Assembly (NCBI GenBank): GCA_035771175.1
Contig: CM069600.1
Location: 9,013,729-9,077,728 of the forward strand
Direction: 5' to 3'
Length of the DNA: 64,000 nucleotides
Source: Paratinospora sagittata
Taxonomy: Eukaryota > Streptophyta > Magnoliopsida > Ranunculales > Menispermaceae
In this document: positions 33,501 through 46,115 of the stretch, one piece after another
Numbering within the stretch: the first letter of the stretch is position 1
How the letters are laid out: the number at the start of each line of letters is the position of its first letter
Notes under the pieces: generated by a model
Told to the model about the DNA's origin: nothing
The model's database searches: none
The model's input: only the letters and a program-made list of their open reading frames with translations
Translations under genes and position numbers: made by a program

Positions 33501-34405
33501 TTTATTATTTTATTTGTACTTGCACATGTGCCTTGTACAAGATTTTATTATAAATAATAAATTAAAATAAAATAAATTTTTATAACAATATGTATATTTT
33601 CATATTTTTTATACAAATTAAAATGGGTAAAATCATATAAAAATAGGGATGAAGGCAGATAACAGTAAAAAAATTTGAAACTCAAATAGTAGAATAGAGA
33701 AATCAGAATTACAAAAAGCCTAATGTAGGAGATCCTTGTCTAAAAGTCAAAACTTTAAAAAGTAGTTAAAATATAAAAGTACATACTATTTTATCATTAA
33801 TATAAAATAAGCTTCAACTATCAAATATTCTCATCAAATTTCTATAGATATATTGATTAACGTGCACATGTGTATCATATGGGTGTAACTTCCATTGTTA
33901 TCCAAGGAAGAGGTTAATTAGTGTATGCACTGAGCTTTGTGTTGTATAGCGCCGCATTCCAACATCTAAAGGAGGTTGGGTGCCAGCGTTAGAAAATAAC
34001 GTTGACACCTAACATACATAAAAGATTTATCTATAAAAATAATTGATATGAAGTAAGTTAAAAAGTAAAAAATAACTAGAGAAAAGTAGAGATTATTTAA
34101 ATTGCTATATTATTGTTAGTTTATAAAATAAAGGATGATCATAAAATTTAAAAGTTAATTTTAGAACTCTATCAACATAACTTAAAACGTTCCATGTTCT
34201 AACATAGATAACGAATGATTGGTTAATATATACATGCCATGAATTCAGACGGTGTGCAACTGCAAAATTAGTGTAGAATAAGTTCGGATAAAGCAAAAGA
34301 AATTAATTAGGTCATATAATGAAGAAATATCGAATAGTTTTGATTAAATATCTATTCATATGAATTCGAATCCTAAAGAATAGTAAATATCGAAAAAACG
34401 ATTAT

Positions 34406-34617
34406 GCTACGTTTGGTTTAGAATTCTGATACAATTTTTTGTATATAAAATTTAAAAAATACGAAAAAATGTGTTTGGTTCGTTGAAACCCAAAAACAGT
34501 TTTCTAAAATTTACAAAAAGAAAACAAGTTGTTTCTAAGAAACAATAAAATGTTGTTTTCTGAATTTATTCTTTTTCAGTTGTATTTTGCTTTCCGGATC
34601 ACGAACCAAACGTAGCC
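34406..34617. mobile_element. MITE with GCTACGTTTGGTT-type ends (module A3)
   Basis: GCTACGTTTGGTTTAGAATT at the left, GAACCAAACGTAGCC at the right. About 30 bp longer than the 6890 copy because it keeps AAGAAAACAAGTTGTTTC. Confidence 0.6.
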
Positions 34618-34780
34618 TTAATTTATATGAAATTACGTTTCTTAATTTGAGAAACCACTTAAATTCAAATATTTTATAAATCAAACTACAATGACATCTA
34701 GAAAATATTACAAAATTTCAATTTTATATAAAAAAAATTTATATAGAAATCTATTTATGGGTAATTTGGTAATAAGGAAC

Positions 34781-36154
34781 TAAAAGATTTTTTTGTGTTG
34801 GACTAGTAAAATTACTAAATCAGTATTTAAATTTTTGATATTAATATTATTATTCTTTTGATTTTGTCACTTATGATATATATATATATATTTTCACATT
34901 ATCTTGAATTCTAGCCTGCAACTATTGACATGTATTCCATAATACATTATATAACTAAAAAAAAGAAAAACTTGTGTACGAAGCTTTTGCCTATGTGAGG
35001 TTTCAGAGAAATTATGGTCAGACCACATTTGGATCAATTGTATCATGTATTACCTTACTTTGCAAAAGATTATTTCTAAGACTCGAATCCGTTGGCAACA
35101 ACTCTTATGGTTGTGCCAAGACTCTCCTTCTAATTAACTCTTTTTGGATATATAGTATAATGGTTGTTTTCACATTATTTTATTATTGTAGATAAGAATT
35201 TCATTAGAAAACCTTTCTAAACTTATAGGTTTCAGGAAAATATTATTTTACTAGGTTCGAGTTGTGAAAACATCTTGCAATATAAGGTAAAGTTGCGTAC
35301 AATTTACCAATGATCCAACCATTCTATGAGACATGCATAAGCAAGAGCTTCGTATACCGAGTTACCTTTTTTTATTATTTTATTAGTACTTGCAACGTTC
35401 GTTGCACAAGATTTTATTATAAATAATAAATTAAAATAAAATAAAATTTTACAACAATATGTATATATATTTTCATATTTTTTTTATACAAATAAAAAGG
35501 GTAAAATCATATAAAAATAGGGATGAAGGCAGATAAGAGTAAAAAATTAGAATTACAAAAAGCTTAAAATGGAGGAAATGTTTGTGTAAAAGTCAAAACT
35601 TTAAAGAGTGTTAAAATATAAAAGTACATACTATTTTATCATTAATATAAAATAAGCTTCAACTACCCAAATATTCTCATCAAATTTATATAGATATATA
35701 AATTAATGTGCACATATGTGTATCATATAGGTGTAACTTTCATTGTTATCTAAGAAACGAGTTAGTGTATGTATTGAGCTTTGTGTTGTATAGCGTGATA
35801 TTTCAACATCTAAGGGAGGCTGAGTGCCAACATCAGAAAATAGCGTTGACACCCAGCATTAAAAATATTTTTTTATAAAAAATTAATTTAAAGTAAGTTA
35901 AAAAATAGAAAAAACTAGAGAAAAGTAGAGATTATTTAAATTATTATATTATCAAAAGAACTTAAAACGTTCCATGTTCTAACATAGATAAAGAATGATT
36001 GGCTAATATATACATGCCATGAATACGGACGGTGTGACTGCAAAAATTAGGGTAGAATAAGTTGGGATAAAGCAAAAGACTACTTAAATTCAAATATTTT
36101 ATAAATCAAACTACAATGACATATAGAAAATACTACAAACATTTCAATTTTTTC
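34781..36154 (+). repeat. Module B, unit 3
   Basis: B-type sequence directly after module A3 with TTTTTTGTGTTGGACTAG. It has a deletion near 35950 (TTATATTATCAAAAGAAC) relative to other B modules. No gene. Confidence 0.75.
34968..35370. repeat. Inverted SINE pair (module B3)
   Basis: Left arm 34968-35133 (TGTGTACGAAGCTTTTGCC), right arm about 35240-35370 reversed (TCGTATACCGAGTTACC). B-type. Confidence 0.55.
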
Positions 36155-36423
36155 TTTTTGAGATTGATACGTAACATTTCAACTTAAGACATCAAGAAAA
36201 GTTTAATTAATTACGTGGACGCCTGGCTAAGCTAACACTTAGCCGAAATACAACCACTAAAAGTCCTACTTTGGTAGTACCCGTCGTTCCAAACCTACGT
36301 ACGGTGCCACGTGCCGACAAATTGAGCCTTTTTCTTGATAGGCTAGAAACCGGTGATCCTTCTCTCCCTTGCTAAAGCTACAACTGCTAAGAAGAAGCAC
36401 ATGACAACGGTCCCACGTATATT
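36155..36423 (+). promoter_or_regulatory. ACGT-rich island upstream of gene 3, cut by an insertion
   Basis: Same island as in the other units with the G-box CACGTG at 36308-36313. It stops at CCCACGTATA where Mutator-like sequence begins; about 50 bp of island sequence (GAGTAACGGCGCGAGGACGG part) are missing on the other side. Confidence 0.4.
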
Positions 36424-37195
36424 TTCAAAAGACGCCTTTCCTTCACCGTTTTTTTTTAAAGTGAAAGAGAATGCGTCTTTTCCAAAGACGCCTTCCCCTT
36501 AGAATTTTTTTTTTGCATTTAACTTAAGGGTTTCAAGATAGGGTTTCTGTATGTTGATCTGCGATCGACATCAACATTCTATTCTCTAAAGCGGTCTTAT
36601 TACTCTGTTTTATCAGTGATCGCATGTTTTTCTTTTTTCTTTGTTGTTGATTAAAGTTAATCTACTTATGTTATTGCGATGATGGATGTTTACGCTGAAC
36701 TTTGAATTGAATTTCTCTTCCTTTTGATTACATGTTTCTTTCTCTCTCTCTTGAAAAAATATAAAAAATTGAAACGATGTATGTATTGATGGAATAATGA
36801 TTAATGAATCGATTCCTTGTCCTCCAAATTTCTCATCAGGTTTTCTTCGATTGAAAGAGGGTTTCGAAACCCATCGTCTTCCTATCTGCGTTCTTTACCA
36901 GTTGCTGAAGATATCGATTGAGCGATTGAGAGGAGGATTCGAAACCCAAATTCTTGGATTGTTTCGAAGAGCTTCTAAATGTACTTGTAAAAAAAAAAAA
37001 GTTGTGAAGGGAAGGCGTCTTTTGAAAAGACGTCTTCCCTTCCACTTAAAAAAATTCCACCTCCGCGCTGACATGGCGCATATTTGACGTGCTGACTATG
37101 TAGTAAACAGTAAAATGTGGCAAATGTGACATTATTTTTAAGGGGATGGCATTTGTGAAATTATTTTTTTTTGAAGGGTAATCATGTAAAAAGTC
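36424..37195. mobile_element. Left-truncated Mutator-like hairpin element
   Basis: Related to 30466-31534: same hairpin arms (GGAAGGCGTCTTTTG near 37010, CGTCTTTTCCAAAGACG near 36475), same right terminal region (TTTGACGTGCTGACT, GGGTAATCATGT). The outer left inverted repeat is missing and no target duplication is seen, so insertion was followed by deletion of host and element sequence. The interior (36530-36980) differs from the other element and has gene-like sequence with TCAGGTTTTCTTCGATTG and AGAGGAGGATTCGAAACCC; possibly another captured fragment. Confidence 0.7.
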
Positions 37196-38967
37196 CGGCA
37201 TTTACGTCCATAACAGTCCAAATCGATTTTTATATTAATTAGGACCTGATTCAAATCGTTTCAATTGGATTAAGTTGAGTTGAGTTTATCTGTTAAATTG
37301 GGTTAATTTGGCTTAGGCTTAAAAATTTATAATCCGATCTTATTTAGATTAGGGTAAGATTGTATAATCAACCTGAATAAATTAGATCCAACGCGAATTA
37401 ATAAAAAATAATAGTTATTACTTTATTTATTATTTTTTTGTCATAGACATTTACTATGATTGAATTAGCTAAAATTTTATAGTGTAAATAATATAAAAAA
37501 AATAAAAAATAAATCTTAAAAACTGTCATAATATTCACATTTAATTAACTTACAAATAGTGAAAAAAAGTAGATTAGGCAGTTTTATAATCAATAGATTA
37601 GTCGATTAACCCAACCTTAATAACTCCAAAGTCATTTATGGCTTAGGTTGGGTTGAGTTTAAGGGGTCTATTCGGTTGGTTGGGTAAGATTTTCTTCAAT
37701 TCCTAAAATTTACTATCATCTTGAGATTTTGACATGTTTTATGAGAAACTTTTTTGCCATATATAACCACATATCTTTATATACAAGGGCATTCTTAAAA
37801 TATCCAAAGAAGGTTGGGTGCCGTGTCAAAAAATAATTTTGACACTCAACGTACCTTTAACATTACTCTAATTTTATATTTTAATTTTCTCAGTCATAGA
37901 AATAGAAATATTTTTTTTTCTCTGGGTAAAATCTTCAGTACTATTATATTACTATCATGCCTGTGTTGGATATAAATCTTTCATGTAGAAATAGAAATAA
38001 TTGTTCTTTATGTAGCATATATGTAAAATATGGACAACACTTTCTGAAAAAAATTTGTTTTTTGGAAATTTATAATTTATTAAGAAATCATTTGATCCGA
38101 CCTATCAAGGCCTTAGTGACAAAGGTTAACAAAAAAACAAAAACACTAAATGACAAAGTTTGATCAATATTATTGAACGAGAGATGCTTATGTGCTTGTT
38201 TAATTTGCTGGTCAAAACTAGCAATTAATAGGTATTATAAAAGAAAAGAATTAAAAGTACATCTTTCAAAAGATGAAATAGATATGGTCAATTAAATTAT
38301 CTTTTTCTATTACAATTAATCAAAATTGAGCATTAGTATGTATACTTGCCAGCTAATAAAAATAGAAGGAATAACTAGCTAGTATAACGTAAGAATATAC
38401 CAATCCAATACCATACTAAACAAGTAAGTAATTAATAAGGTAATATAATAGAAAAATGTTTTGTGTAATTTCATTTTCTGTAGCCGACACCCAACACCTT
38501 TGGATGTTTCGAAAATATGCGAGTATTGTGCGTATCTCTAAATACATGCATATCCTTGAAATATTCAAAAAAAAATTGAGTGTCAGCGTTAAAAAATAGT
38601 ATTAGCATCCAACGTACATATAACATTCTCTATTAAATGCCTTAAATGCCTGGTGCAATAGATGCAACATTTTTCAATTTCATAATTACAAATAAGAAAT
38701 GAAGTGGTCCATTGTATCACATGGCTCTTTTGCTCCATTTTTTTTAAAACAGATAGCCATCGCACTTGGTGATTGCAACACAAGTAAAATCTCTTCATCA
38801 AAGCCTTAGAGAGCGTGAAGATAAGGTCCCTTTTCTAGCTTTTATCTTTGACAAAGAACAAAACAAAGCAATTTAATGCAAAAAAGCAAAGAGTCGGCAG
38901 TACAGTTGGACCTGCAAGCACCACACAAACCCCACACAATTCTACCATCTTCATACTTGCATTGTGG
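37196..38967 (+). other. Upstream region of gene 3, long version
   Basis: Resumes at GGCATTTACGTCC. It keeps the roughly 1-kb block (about 37784-38755) shared with unit 1 and missing in units 2 and 4, but lacks about 160 bp found only in unit 1. AT-rich, no gene. Confidence 0.55.
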
Positions 38968-38976
38968 CTATAAATT
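38968..38976 (+). promoter_or_regulatory. TATA-like box of gene 3
   Basis: CTATAAATT, same spacing as in the other copies. Confidence 0.5.
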
Positions 38977-39007
38977 CTATGCTTCACTTCTCTTGCTCCT
39001 CACTGCC

Positions 39008-39082
39008 ATGACCAACTACTTCTTCATCAACACCCGTACCTATCATCTTCTTCTTGTTCCCTTTAATTTTATCTTGGTTTAA
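39008..39082 (+). CDS. Upstream ORF (24 aa) in the leader of gene 3
   Basis: Same start, stop and length as in gene 1; differs at two residues (I6F, C12Y). The palindrome at 39120-39137 follows. Confidence 0.4.
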   Translation: MTNYFFINTRTYHLLLVPFNFILV

Positions 39083-39152
39083 TTTAATTTCCTTTTTGGG
39101 TCTTTGAGTTTTTTAGTTGATTGATTGATCAATCAATAGATATATATATATA

Positions 39153-39392
39153 ATGGCGAGTTCTCGATTTGCGATGCTTATAACGGAGGTGGCACCGCCG
39201 CAATTTGTTTCGGTGATGCGGCGAAGAGCGTCGAAGATGTTGGAGACGATTGTGGAAGAAGAGAGGGAGAAAAGCACTGCAGCAACTCATGAGATTGCTG
39301 CTTTCAAGAAGAGCTCATCTTCTTCTTTTGCATCATCTTCTTTCTTAAGAAGGGATGTTGAGAGATCCTTCTCCATGTGTTCTCACGAGTAG
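39153..39392 (+). CDS. Small unknown plant protein, copy 3 (79 aa)
   Basis: Encodes exactly the same 79 residues as copy 1 (MASSRFAMLITEV ... RSFSMCSHE) with the same ATG context, leader elements and 3' flank. Identity at protein level with copy 1, together with the shared long upstream region, pairs these two copies. Recent duplication or gene conversion would both explain this. Its more distant upstream region is interrupted by the truncated Mutator-like element at 36424-37195, so distal regulation may differ from the other copies. Function unknown. Confidence 0.7.
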   Translation: MASSRFAMLITEVAPPQFVSVMRRRASKMLETIVEEEREKSTAATHEIAAFKKSSSSSFASSSFLRRDVERSFSMCSHE

Positions 39393-39982
39393 TGTAGTAC
39401 TGATCTGTGATATGGGCGCTGTTTTATTAAGAGCCTATATTATCCACTTCATTTTTTTCTTCTTCCATTTTGTGTCTTTTTTTTTGCTTTTTGATGTTTA
39501 ATGTTGTCTTTGTGTCATCCTTCATGCATGTGATAGTTTCTTTTTTCTTTTCTTTTTTTCTTTTTTTTTTTTTTGCATGTAAAATTTTTGGCTAACCACC
39601 AGTATTGGTAGCTTTTAATATTTTACATGTTTGTTAGAAAATAAATAAAGCATGAGAGCTCAGGGCTTTTGTTCAATTTTTGTGAGAGAATTAATAATTT
39701 CCTTTTAAACGGTGCAAATGCTATTATTCTTCAACCTATATTACTTAATTTGTATATATATATTGATTGTTTCGACTTTTGTCTGAAAAGTGGGATTAGT
39801 TGTGAGATTCTTAGCAAAAAGTAAAATTGTGAAATTTTAAAAAAGTGTAAAATGAACAAGTAGGTGGAAAAAAACCCCTAACTTCTCCCATTGATTACAA
39901 GATATTTTTTGGAAAGTGAAGGGAAAAGTATATATTAAAAACCTACCAAAGGATACTATTATTGGACACCAAAGAGGAGGAG
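39393..39982 (+). other. 3' flank of gene 3
   Basis: Matches the flank of gene 1 with AATAAATAAAGCATGAG near 39640. It ends at AGGAG before LTR3. No other gene. Confidence 0.6.
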
Positions 39983-41022
39983 TTTTACACGTCTTAACCG
40001 GCGCAGTATACTATACACTGCACATACTCATATACAGTATATAATACACTGTCAGCCTCAGCGGACATTCACAATACTTTCCACAATTTTTAAAAATTCT
40101 GATAGCATCTCCCCATAAAATAGACATTTCACATTTTTTCCTGATATACCACAAATCAAATCCAATATATATATAGAGATAATCATCTCATCCATTCCAT
40201 TCATTCTACAAATTAAATTCTCACATGATAGATATATACGATCATCTCATTCCATCATCACAAGCATTGTATAACTAAAGTATTTAACTATAATCCACAT
40301 TATCACACAACCCATCTAGGTGATATTATATATATAGTATGTGATAATTATACATATCAAAATAAAAAATATAACCCATTTCCTCCAAGCATACATACAT
40401 ATACCAAATGAATGCAATCACGTGATTATCACTCATGAATTTTTCATTTTCCCTTCGACTCGGTACCTGAAATATTGGAAGAAATGGAGTGAACAATCAA
40501 CAAGCTCAATGAATATATCTCTTGGTATGACAATCATATGCATTTAGGGAAACATTGCATTTAAAATCATTTAAAACAATTATTAAACACATGCATCATT
40601 CAACAAATATATCATACACGTCAACAACATAGATTTCATGATTTTTCAAGAAAACAATGCATCATTTTCAACTAAAACAACAATCTCCCTCCTTCTTGTA
40701 ATGGAACTGGTACGAACTCCTTATTATGCACCAAAGTCACTCTCTCAGTCTGTCAGCCAGTCTGAGAATAAAATATCACACTGAGAAGGAGATGAGTGAC
40801 AAATCGAGTCTGCATCATATATCAGATATCGACAAAATTTTCGGATCTTAATCCGACATAAAAAATATCTGAGTACTCCCATAAAATCTCTCTATCTCAC
40901 ACATATACAATCTGCTCAGTCTATCAAAAGAATTCTGGTGTTCATTGAAAGAATACGTAGACTTTTCAGTCCATCAATGGTCATCCAAATGTTAATATTA
41001 ATTAAAAACACGAGGTGTTACA
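39983..41022 (-). mobile_element. Solo LTR3, copy in unit 3
   Basis: Left terminus mutated to TTTTACACGTC (TGTCACACGTC in the sister copies); right terminus GAGGTGTTACA is followed by AGGAG (41023-41027). Same insertion as in units 1 and 2. Confidence 0.85.
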
Positions 41023-41243
41023 AGGAGGGTGAATTGAGTGTTTAGACCGGTTTTGACATTAAAAGGATAATATTGTTGGACTATTTTTGGTCATTTTTCA
41101 AATGTCCTCGTATAGTGATTTTCTTGTAGTATGGTCGCCAGAACTCGGAGAACCCTCCCCGACAGCAGAAAGGGCACACCCAACCTAGATCTCGCTCAAA
41201 CTCCTAGACGCACAAAACCCTCAGTGTTTGATTTATTTATTTA
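41023..41243. repeat. Unit tail: MITE remnant and LINE scrap
   Basis: Same structure as 15655-15871, including the internally deleted MITE (41080-41127). It ends ATTTATTTATTTA. Confidence 0.65.
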
Positions 41244-42810
41244 TGTCACACCCCGCCCGGACGCGCCTAAATCGGCGGTACACTCTCGGACGGAGCGCGC
41301 ATTTGGAACAATAACAATGGTAACAACAGAGTGCGCAACAGAAATACAGTATACACAATACAAATCTGATTTCATTTAATTCAGAATACTTTTGTGCATA
41401 ATATGGTCAAGGGAACATACTACCAAAATCCCCAATGAATTAAACAAAGGGTATAAAATGTGGGCCCCATAACCTGCACCCAGTCCACCCTAATTTATTG
41501 TGAAAGATTGGATAATAATGGAGTGAGCTTAACGCGCTCAGTGGGTAAATAGTGCATGAGTATAACAATTAATAAAGCATACTTCAATATCAAATATCTT
41601 AAATACACATGTGAGCATCATAATCAATCAATATGTATGTATGCATGACACCGTCTCGTAATGGTTTGATGAACGTACATCGCCTGAATTCACAACAGGA
41701 ACGATGCTCTGGATTCACGTACTGATGTCCCTCCCAGGGTGTAGCCGGGTTCTCATGTACGTCCCTCTCCAGAGAAATGTAATGAATAGCGAGCAATGCT
41801 CCTAACTATTCTCTGAGTCATAAACCATATACGTCCCTAGGTGGTGATATGTATGATGTCAATGCATGAACTGGTCTTGTCTACTGGTCTGGTCTTTTCT
41901 TTGACATTTAGACTGACTTTGGCAACGTTTGGTGATCCTTATCAAGGTCGGTATCACGACGTGCAAGATTAGGACATTCAGTATTACCGTATAAGCTGAT
42001 AGCTTTCAATAAGACCAACTAGATCAGTCCCCAGTTGAGAGGTGAGACACAATGTCTGCTTAAATACCAATCACCTAGAGCAGCCCGCTGCCTCCCGTTC
42101 ACTATTTAAAGTTACTAAGGACAAGACCGAGTCTAGTTGAGTCAGATTGACCACAAATCTGGCATTATAACAGTGCAATACATGAATTCCAAATATACAG
42201 GCATAAGTGCGGCAGTATAAACAGTATATGACATAATGCAGTGTAAATAAATAGTAGACATAATAATAATTGAATGTAAACTTTAATAAAAGTTATGAAA
42301 CACGCAAACCTATGTTTCGTTCCCCACCTTCAGATAAAACTTCTTCTTTCAGATATGGCGTTTTCCTCCGGACAGAACTTCGTTGCACCACTTTCAGATC
42401 TGGCGCTTTCCTCTGGACAGAACTTTGTTGCACCGCACCGAGAGTCTCGGATAGAGAGTCTCAAAAACTTAGAATGCGTGGAAAGGAGAAGAAATTCACA
42501 AGAGAAGGTGATTTGGTGTGAGGAATGAGAAATGAGGAGGTTTCTTATATAGAGATTTTTGCGCCTGAACGTTCTGGCATGTGCCTGTACGTTCTGGCAT
42601 GCCTTGCGCCTGAACGTTCTGGCATGCGCCTGAACGTTCGAGCATGCGCCTGAACGTTCGAGCATGCGCCTGAACGTTCGAGCATGCGCCTGAACGTTCT
42701 GACATGCGCCTGAACGTTCTAGCATGCGCCTGAACGTTCTGGCATGCGCTTGAACGTTCGGGCGTTGCCCAAATAGTAATTTTTCTTTTTGTGAAATACA
42801 GGGTATTACA
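41244..42810 (-). mobile_element. Solo LTR2, uninterrupted copy
   Basis: TGTCACACCCCGCCCGG to GGGTATTACA, flanked by a 4-5 bp repeat (TTTA, or ATTTA sharing the terminal A). Unit 2 has the empty site at about 32866. It contains the sequence AGGAGGTTTCTTATATAGAG (about 42535-42555), the unoccupied target of the nested gypsy of 17130. It ends with a ten-copy minisatellite. Confidence 0.87.
42560..42775. repeat. 20-bp minisatellite in LTR2, ten copies
   Basis: Direct repeats of GCGCCTGAACGTTCTGGCAT with variants CGAGCAT and CTGACAT. Sister LTR2 copies have four (26810-26905) and eight (54350-54515). Units abut without unique spacers, so this is not a CRISPR array. The open frames across it are repeat artefacts. 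Confidence 0.88.
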
Positions 42811-44014
42811 TTTATGAGTAATTTGGTAATAAAGACCTAAAAGATTTCTTTTGTGCCTGTGGACTAGTAAAATTGATAAATTTGTATTTAAACTTTTGAT
42901 ATTAATATTATTATTCTTTTGATTCCTATGAAATATATATATATATATATATATATATTTCACTCTATCTTGAATTCTATCCTACAACTATTGACGTGTA
43001 TTCCATAATACATTATATAACTAAAAAAATAGGACAACTTGGTGCACCAAGCTTCCGCTTATGTGGGGTCTCGGAGAAGGGTCGACCACATTTAGGCCTA
43101 TTGTATCCTGTGTTACCTTACTTTGTAAAAGATTGTTTCTACGACTCGAACCCGCAGCAACATAGTCAGAAGGCAACAACTCTTATCATTGTGTCAAGAC
43201 TCTCCTTCCAATTAACTCCTTTTGGATATATAGTATGATGGTTGTTTTCACATTGTTTTATTATTGTAGATAAAAATTTCATTAGAAAACCTTTCCAACT
43301 TATAGGTTTTGGGGGAATATTATTTTAATAGGTTCAAGTTATGAAAACATCTTACAATTCAAGGTAAAATTGCATACAATTTACCCATGATCCAACCATT
43401 CTCTAGGACCCCACATAAGCGATAGCTTTGTGTACCGAGCTACTTTTTTTTTATTATTTTATTAGTACTTGCACATGTTCCTTGTATAAGATTTTATTAT
43501 AAATAATAAATTAAAATAAAATAAATTTTTATAACAATATGTATATTTTCATATTTTTTATACAAATTAAAATGGGTAAAATCATATAAAAATAGGGATG
43601 AAGGCAGATAAGAGTAAAAAAATTAGAAATTCAAATAGTAGAATAGAGAAATCAGAATTACAAAAAGCCTAATGTAGGAGATGCTTGTGTAAAAGTCAAA
43701 ACTTTAAAAAGTAGTTAAAATATAAAAGTACATACTATTTTATCATTAATATAAAATAAGCTTCAACTATCAAATATTCTCATCAAATTTGTATAGATAT
43801 ATTGATTAATGTGCACATGTGTATCATATGGGTGTAACTTCTATTGTTATCCAAGGAAGAGGTTAATTAGTATATGCACTGAGCTTTATGTTGTATAGCG
43901 CCGCATTCCAACATCTAAAGGAGGCTGAGTGTCAGCGTTAAAAAATAACATTGACACCTAACATACATAAAACATTTATCTATAAAAAAATTGATATGAA
44001 GTAAGTTAAAAAGT
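42811..44014 (+). repeat. Module A, left part, unit 5 (gene-less unit)
   Basis: A-type sequence from TTTATGAGTAATTTGG to GTAAGTTAAAAAGTA, where it is cut by an inverted segment. Includes an inverted SINE pair and an (AT)n run near 42928-42957. No gene. Confidence 0.75.
43029..43448. repeat. Inverted SINE pair (module A5)
   Basis: Left arm 43029-43210 (GGACAACTTGGTGCACCAAG), right arm about 43330-43448 reversed. A-type. Confidence 0.55.
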
Positions 44015-44730
44015 ATATATGGCATGTATATATTAGCCAATCATTCTTTATCTATGTTAGAACATGGAACGTTTTAAGTTCTTTTGATAGAGTTCTAAAA
44101 TTAACTTTTAAATTTTATCATCATCCTTTATTTCAAAAACTGACAATAATATAATAATATAAATAATCTGTACTTTTCTCTAGTTTTTTCTACTTTATAA
44201 CTTACTTTAAATTAATTTTTTATAGAAAAATGTTTTTAATGTTGAGTGTGAACGCTATTTTTTGATGCTGACATCCAGCATCCTTTAGATGTTAAAATGT
44301 CACGCTATACAACACAAAGCTCAATACATACACTAACTCGTTCCTTAGATAACAATGAAAGTTACTCCTATATGATACACATATGTACACATTAATTTAT
44401 ATATCTATATAAATTTGATGAGAATATTTGGATAGTTGAAGCTTATTTTATATTAATGATAAAATAATATGTACTTTTATATTTTAACACTCTTTAAAGT
44501 TTTGACTTTTACACAAACATTTTCTACATTTTAAGCTTTTTGTAATTCTAATTTTTTACTCTTATCTGCCTTCATCCCTATTTTTATATGATTTTACCCT
44601 TTTTATTTGTATAAAAAAATATAAATATATATATACATATTGTTGTAAAATTTTATTTTATTTTAATTTATTATTTATAATAAAATCTTGTGCAACGAAC
44701 GTGTGCAAGTACTAGTAAAGTAATAAAAAA

Positions 44731-45128
44731 AGGTAGCTCAGTATACGAAGCTCTTGCTTATGCGGGTCTCATAGAATGGTTGGATCATTGGTAAATTGTA
44801 CGCAACTTTACCTTGTATTGTAAGATGTTTTCACAACTCGAACCTAGTAAAATAATATTTCCCTGAAACCTATAAGTTTGGAAAGGTTTTCTAATGAAAT
44901 TCTTATCTACAATAATAAAATAATATGAAAACAACCATTATACTATATATCCAAAAAGAGTTAATTGGAAGGAGAGTCTTGACACAACGATAAGAGTTGT
45001 TGCCAACGGGTTCGAGTCTTAGAAATAATCTTTTGCAAAGTAAGGTAATACTTGATACAATTGATCCAAATGTGGTCCGACCTTAATTCCTCTGAAACCT
45101 CACATAGGCAAAAGCTTCGTGCACAAGT
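44731..45128. repeat. Inverted SINE pair (inverted B fragment)
   Basis: GGTAGCTCAGTATACGAAG at the left and the reverse complement of GTGCACGAAGCTTTTGCC at the right; B-type, read in reverse. Confidence 0.55.
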
Positions 45129-45135
45129 TTTTCTT

Positions 45136-45732
45136 TTTTTTTTTATGAAACAGGGAAAAGAAGCGATGCGCAGAGAGAAGATGAAACAAGCGACGCGCAG
45201 GGGAAAGAAGCGAAAGAGAAGATGAAACAGGGGAAAGAAGCGACGCGCAGAGAGAAGATGAAACAAGCGACGCGCAGAGGAAAGAAGCGAAAGAGAGGAT
45301 GAAACAGGGAAAAGAAGCCGGCGCGCAAAAATGTTTGGCGGGTTACTTAGCATTAGTAGCGACTTCATTCCTTACAAGTCTCCCCTTATTCGTAAGTAAT
45401 ACAAAATATTGATTTTTTTGTTTTTTTTTTATAATTTTTTTTATGCAATTACTTTTACTTACGAACTTTCCGCTACTAAAACTTTTCACATTCGTAAGTA
45501 ATAAAAAGTTAAGCGCGCCCTATGCAAATAAAAAGAGCGGGATGAAATTTAATATCTTTACTTACGATACATATAGTTTTACTTACGACATCAAGTGCGT
45601 AAGTAAATATTGACTTTTAACAACGACTTTTGTTTACGATGTTGAAAAATCGTGAGTAAAACATAGTTTTACTTACGAAAATTAAAGTCGTTACTAAAGG
45701 TCTCGTGACCAAAAGTCTTTTTTCTTGTAGTG
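45136..45732 (-). mobile_element. CACTA element remnant, inverted and internally deleted
   Basis: Ends TTCTTGTAGTG at 45732, followed by AAT (complement of the ATT target duplication) and the same GGAAGTAAAAGATT flank as at 7241, so it is the same insertion. The TACTTACG/CGTAAGTA subterminal repeats are at 45385-45680. About 2 kb of the interior and the other end are gone. The CGACGCGCAG / GATGAAACA segment at 45150-45330 is expanded relative to 7660-7770. Confidence 0.8.
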
Positions 45733-45903
45733 AATCTTTTACTTCCCTGGTACCAAATTACCCATAAATAAATTTCTATATAAATTTTTTAATATAAAAT
45801 TGAAATTTTGTAATATTTTCTAGATGTCATTGTAGTTTGATTTACAAAATATTTGAATTTAAGTGGTTTCTCAAATTAAGAAACGTAATTTCATATAAAT
45901 TAA

Positions 45904-46115
45904 GGCTACGTTTGATTTGTGATCTGAAAAATAAAATACAACTGAAAAAGAATAAATTCAGAAAACAACATTTTATTATTTCTTAGAAACAACTTGTTTT
46001 CTTTTTATAAATTTTAGAAAACTATTTTTGGGTTTCAACGAATCAAACACATTTTTTTGAATTTTTAAAATTTTATATACAGAAAATTGTATCAGAATTC
46101 TAAACGAAACGTAGT
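45904..46115. mobile_element. A-type MITE (inverted copy)
   Basis: GGCTACGTTTGATT at the left, ACGAAACGTAGT at the right; the inverted counterpart of 34406-34617. Confidence 0.55.

Larger units (their letters stand above)
32881..34780 (+). repeat. Module A, unit 3
   Basis: Complete A module from AGTAATTTGGTAATAAAGAC to TATGGGTAATTTGGTAATAA. No CACTA insertion is present here, giving the empty site for the element at 7241. Holds an inverted SINE pair and an A-type MITE. No gene. Confidence 0.8.

Noticed and set aside
42560..42775. Regular short repeats resembling a CRISPR array
   Set aside because: Units of 20 bp abut without unique spacers and lie in a plant LTR; it is a minisatellite.
42330..42963. 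Open frames with repeated QAHARTFRR-like peptides (also near 54225-54703)
   Set aside because: They are translations of the 20-bp minisatellite in several frames.
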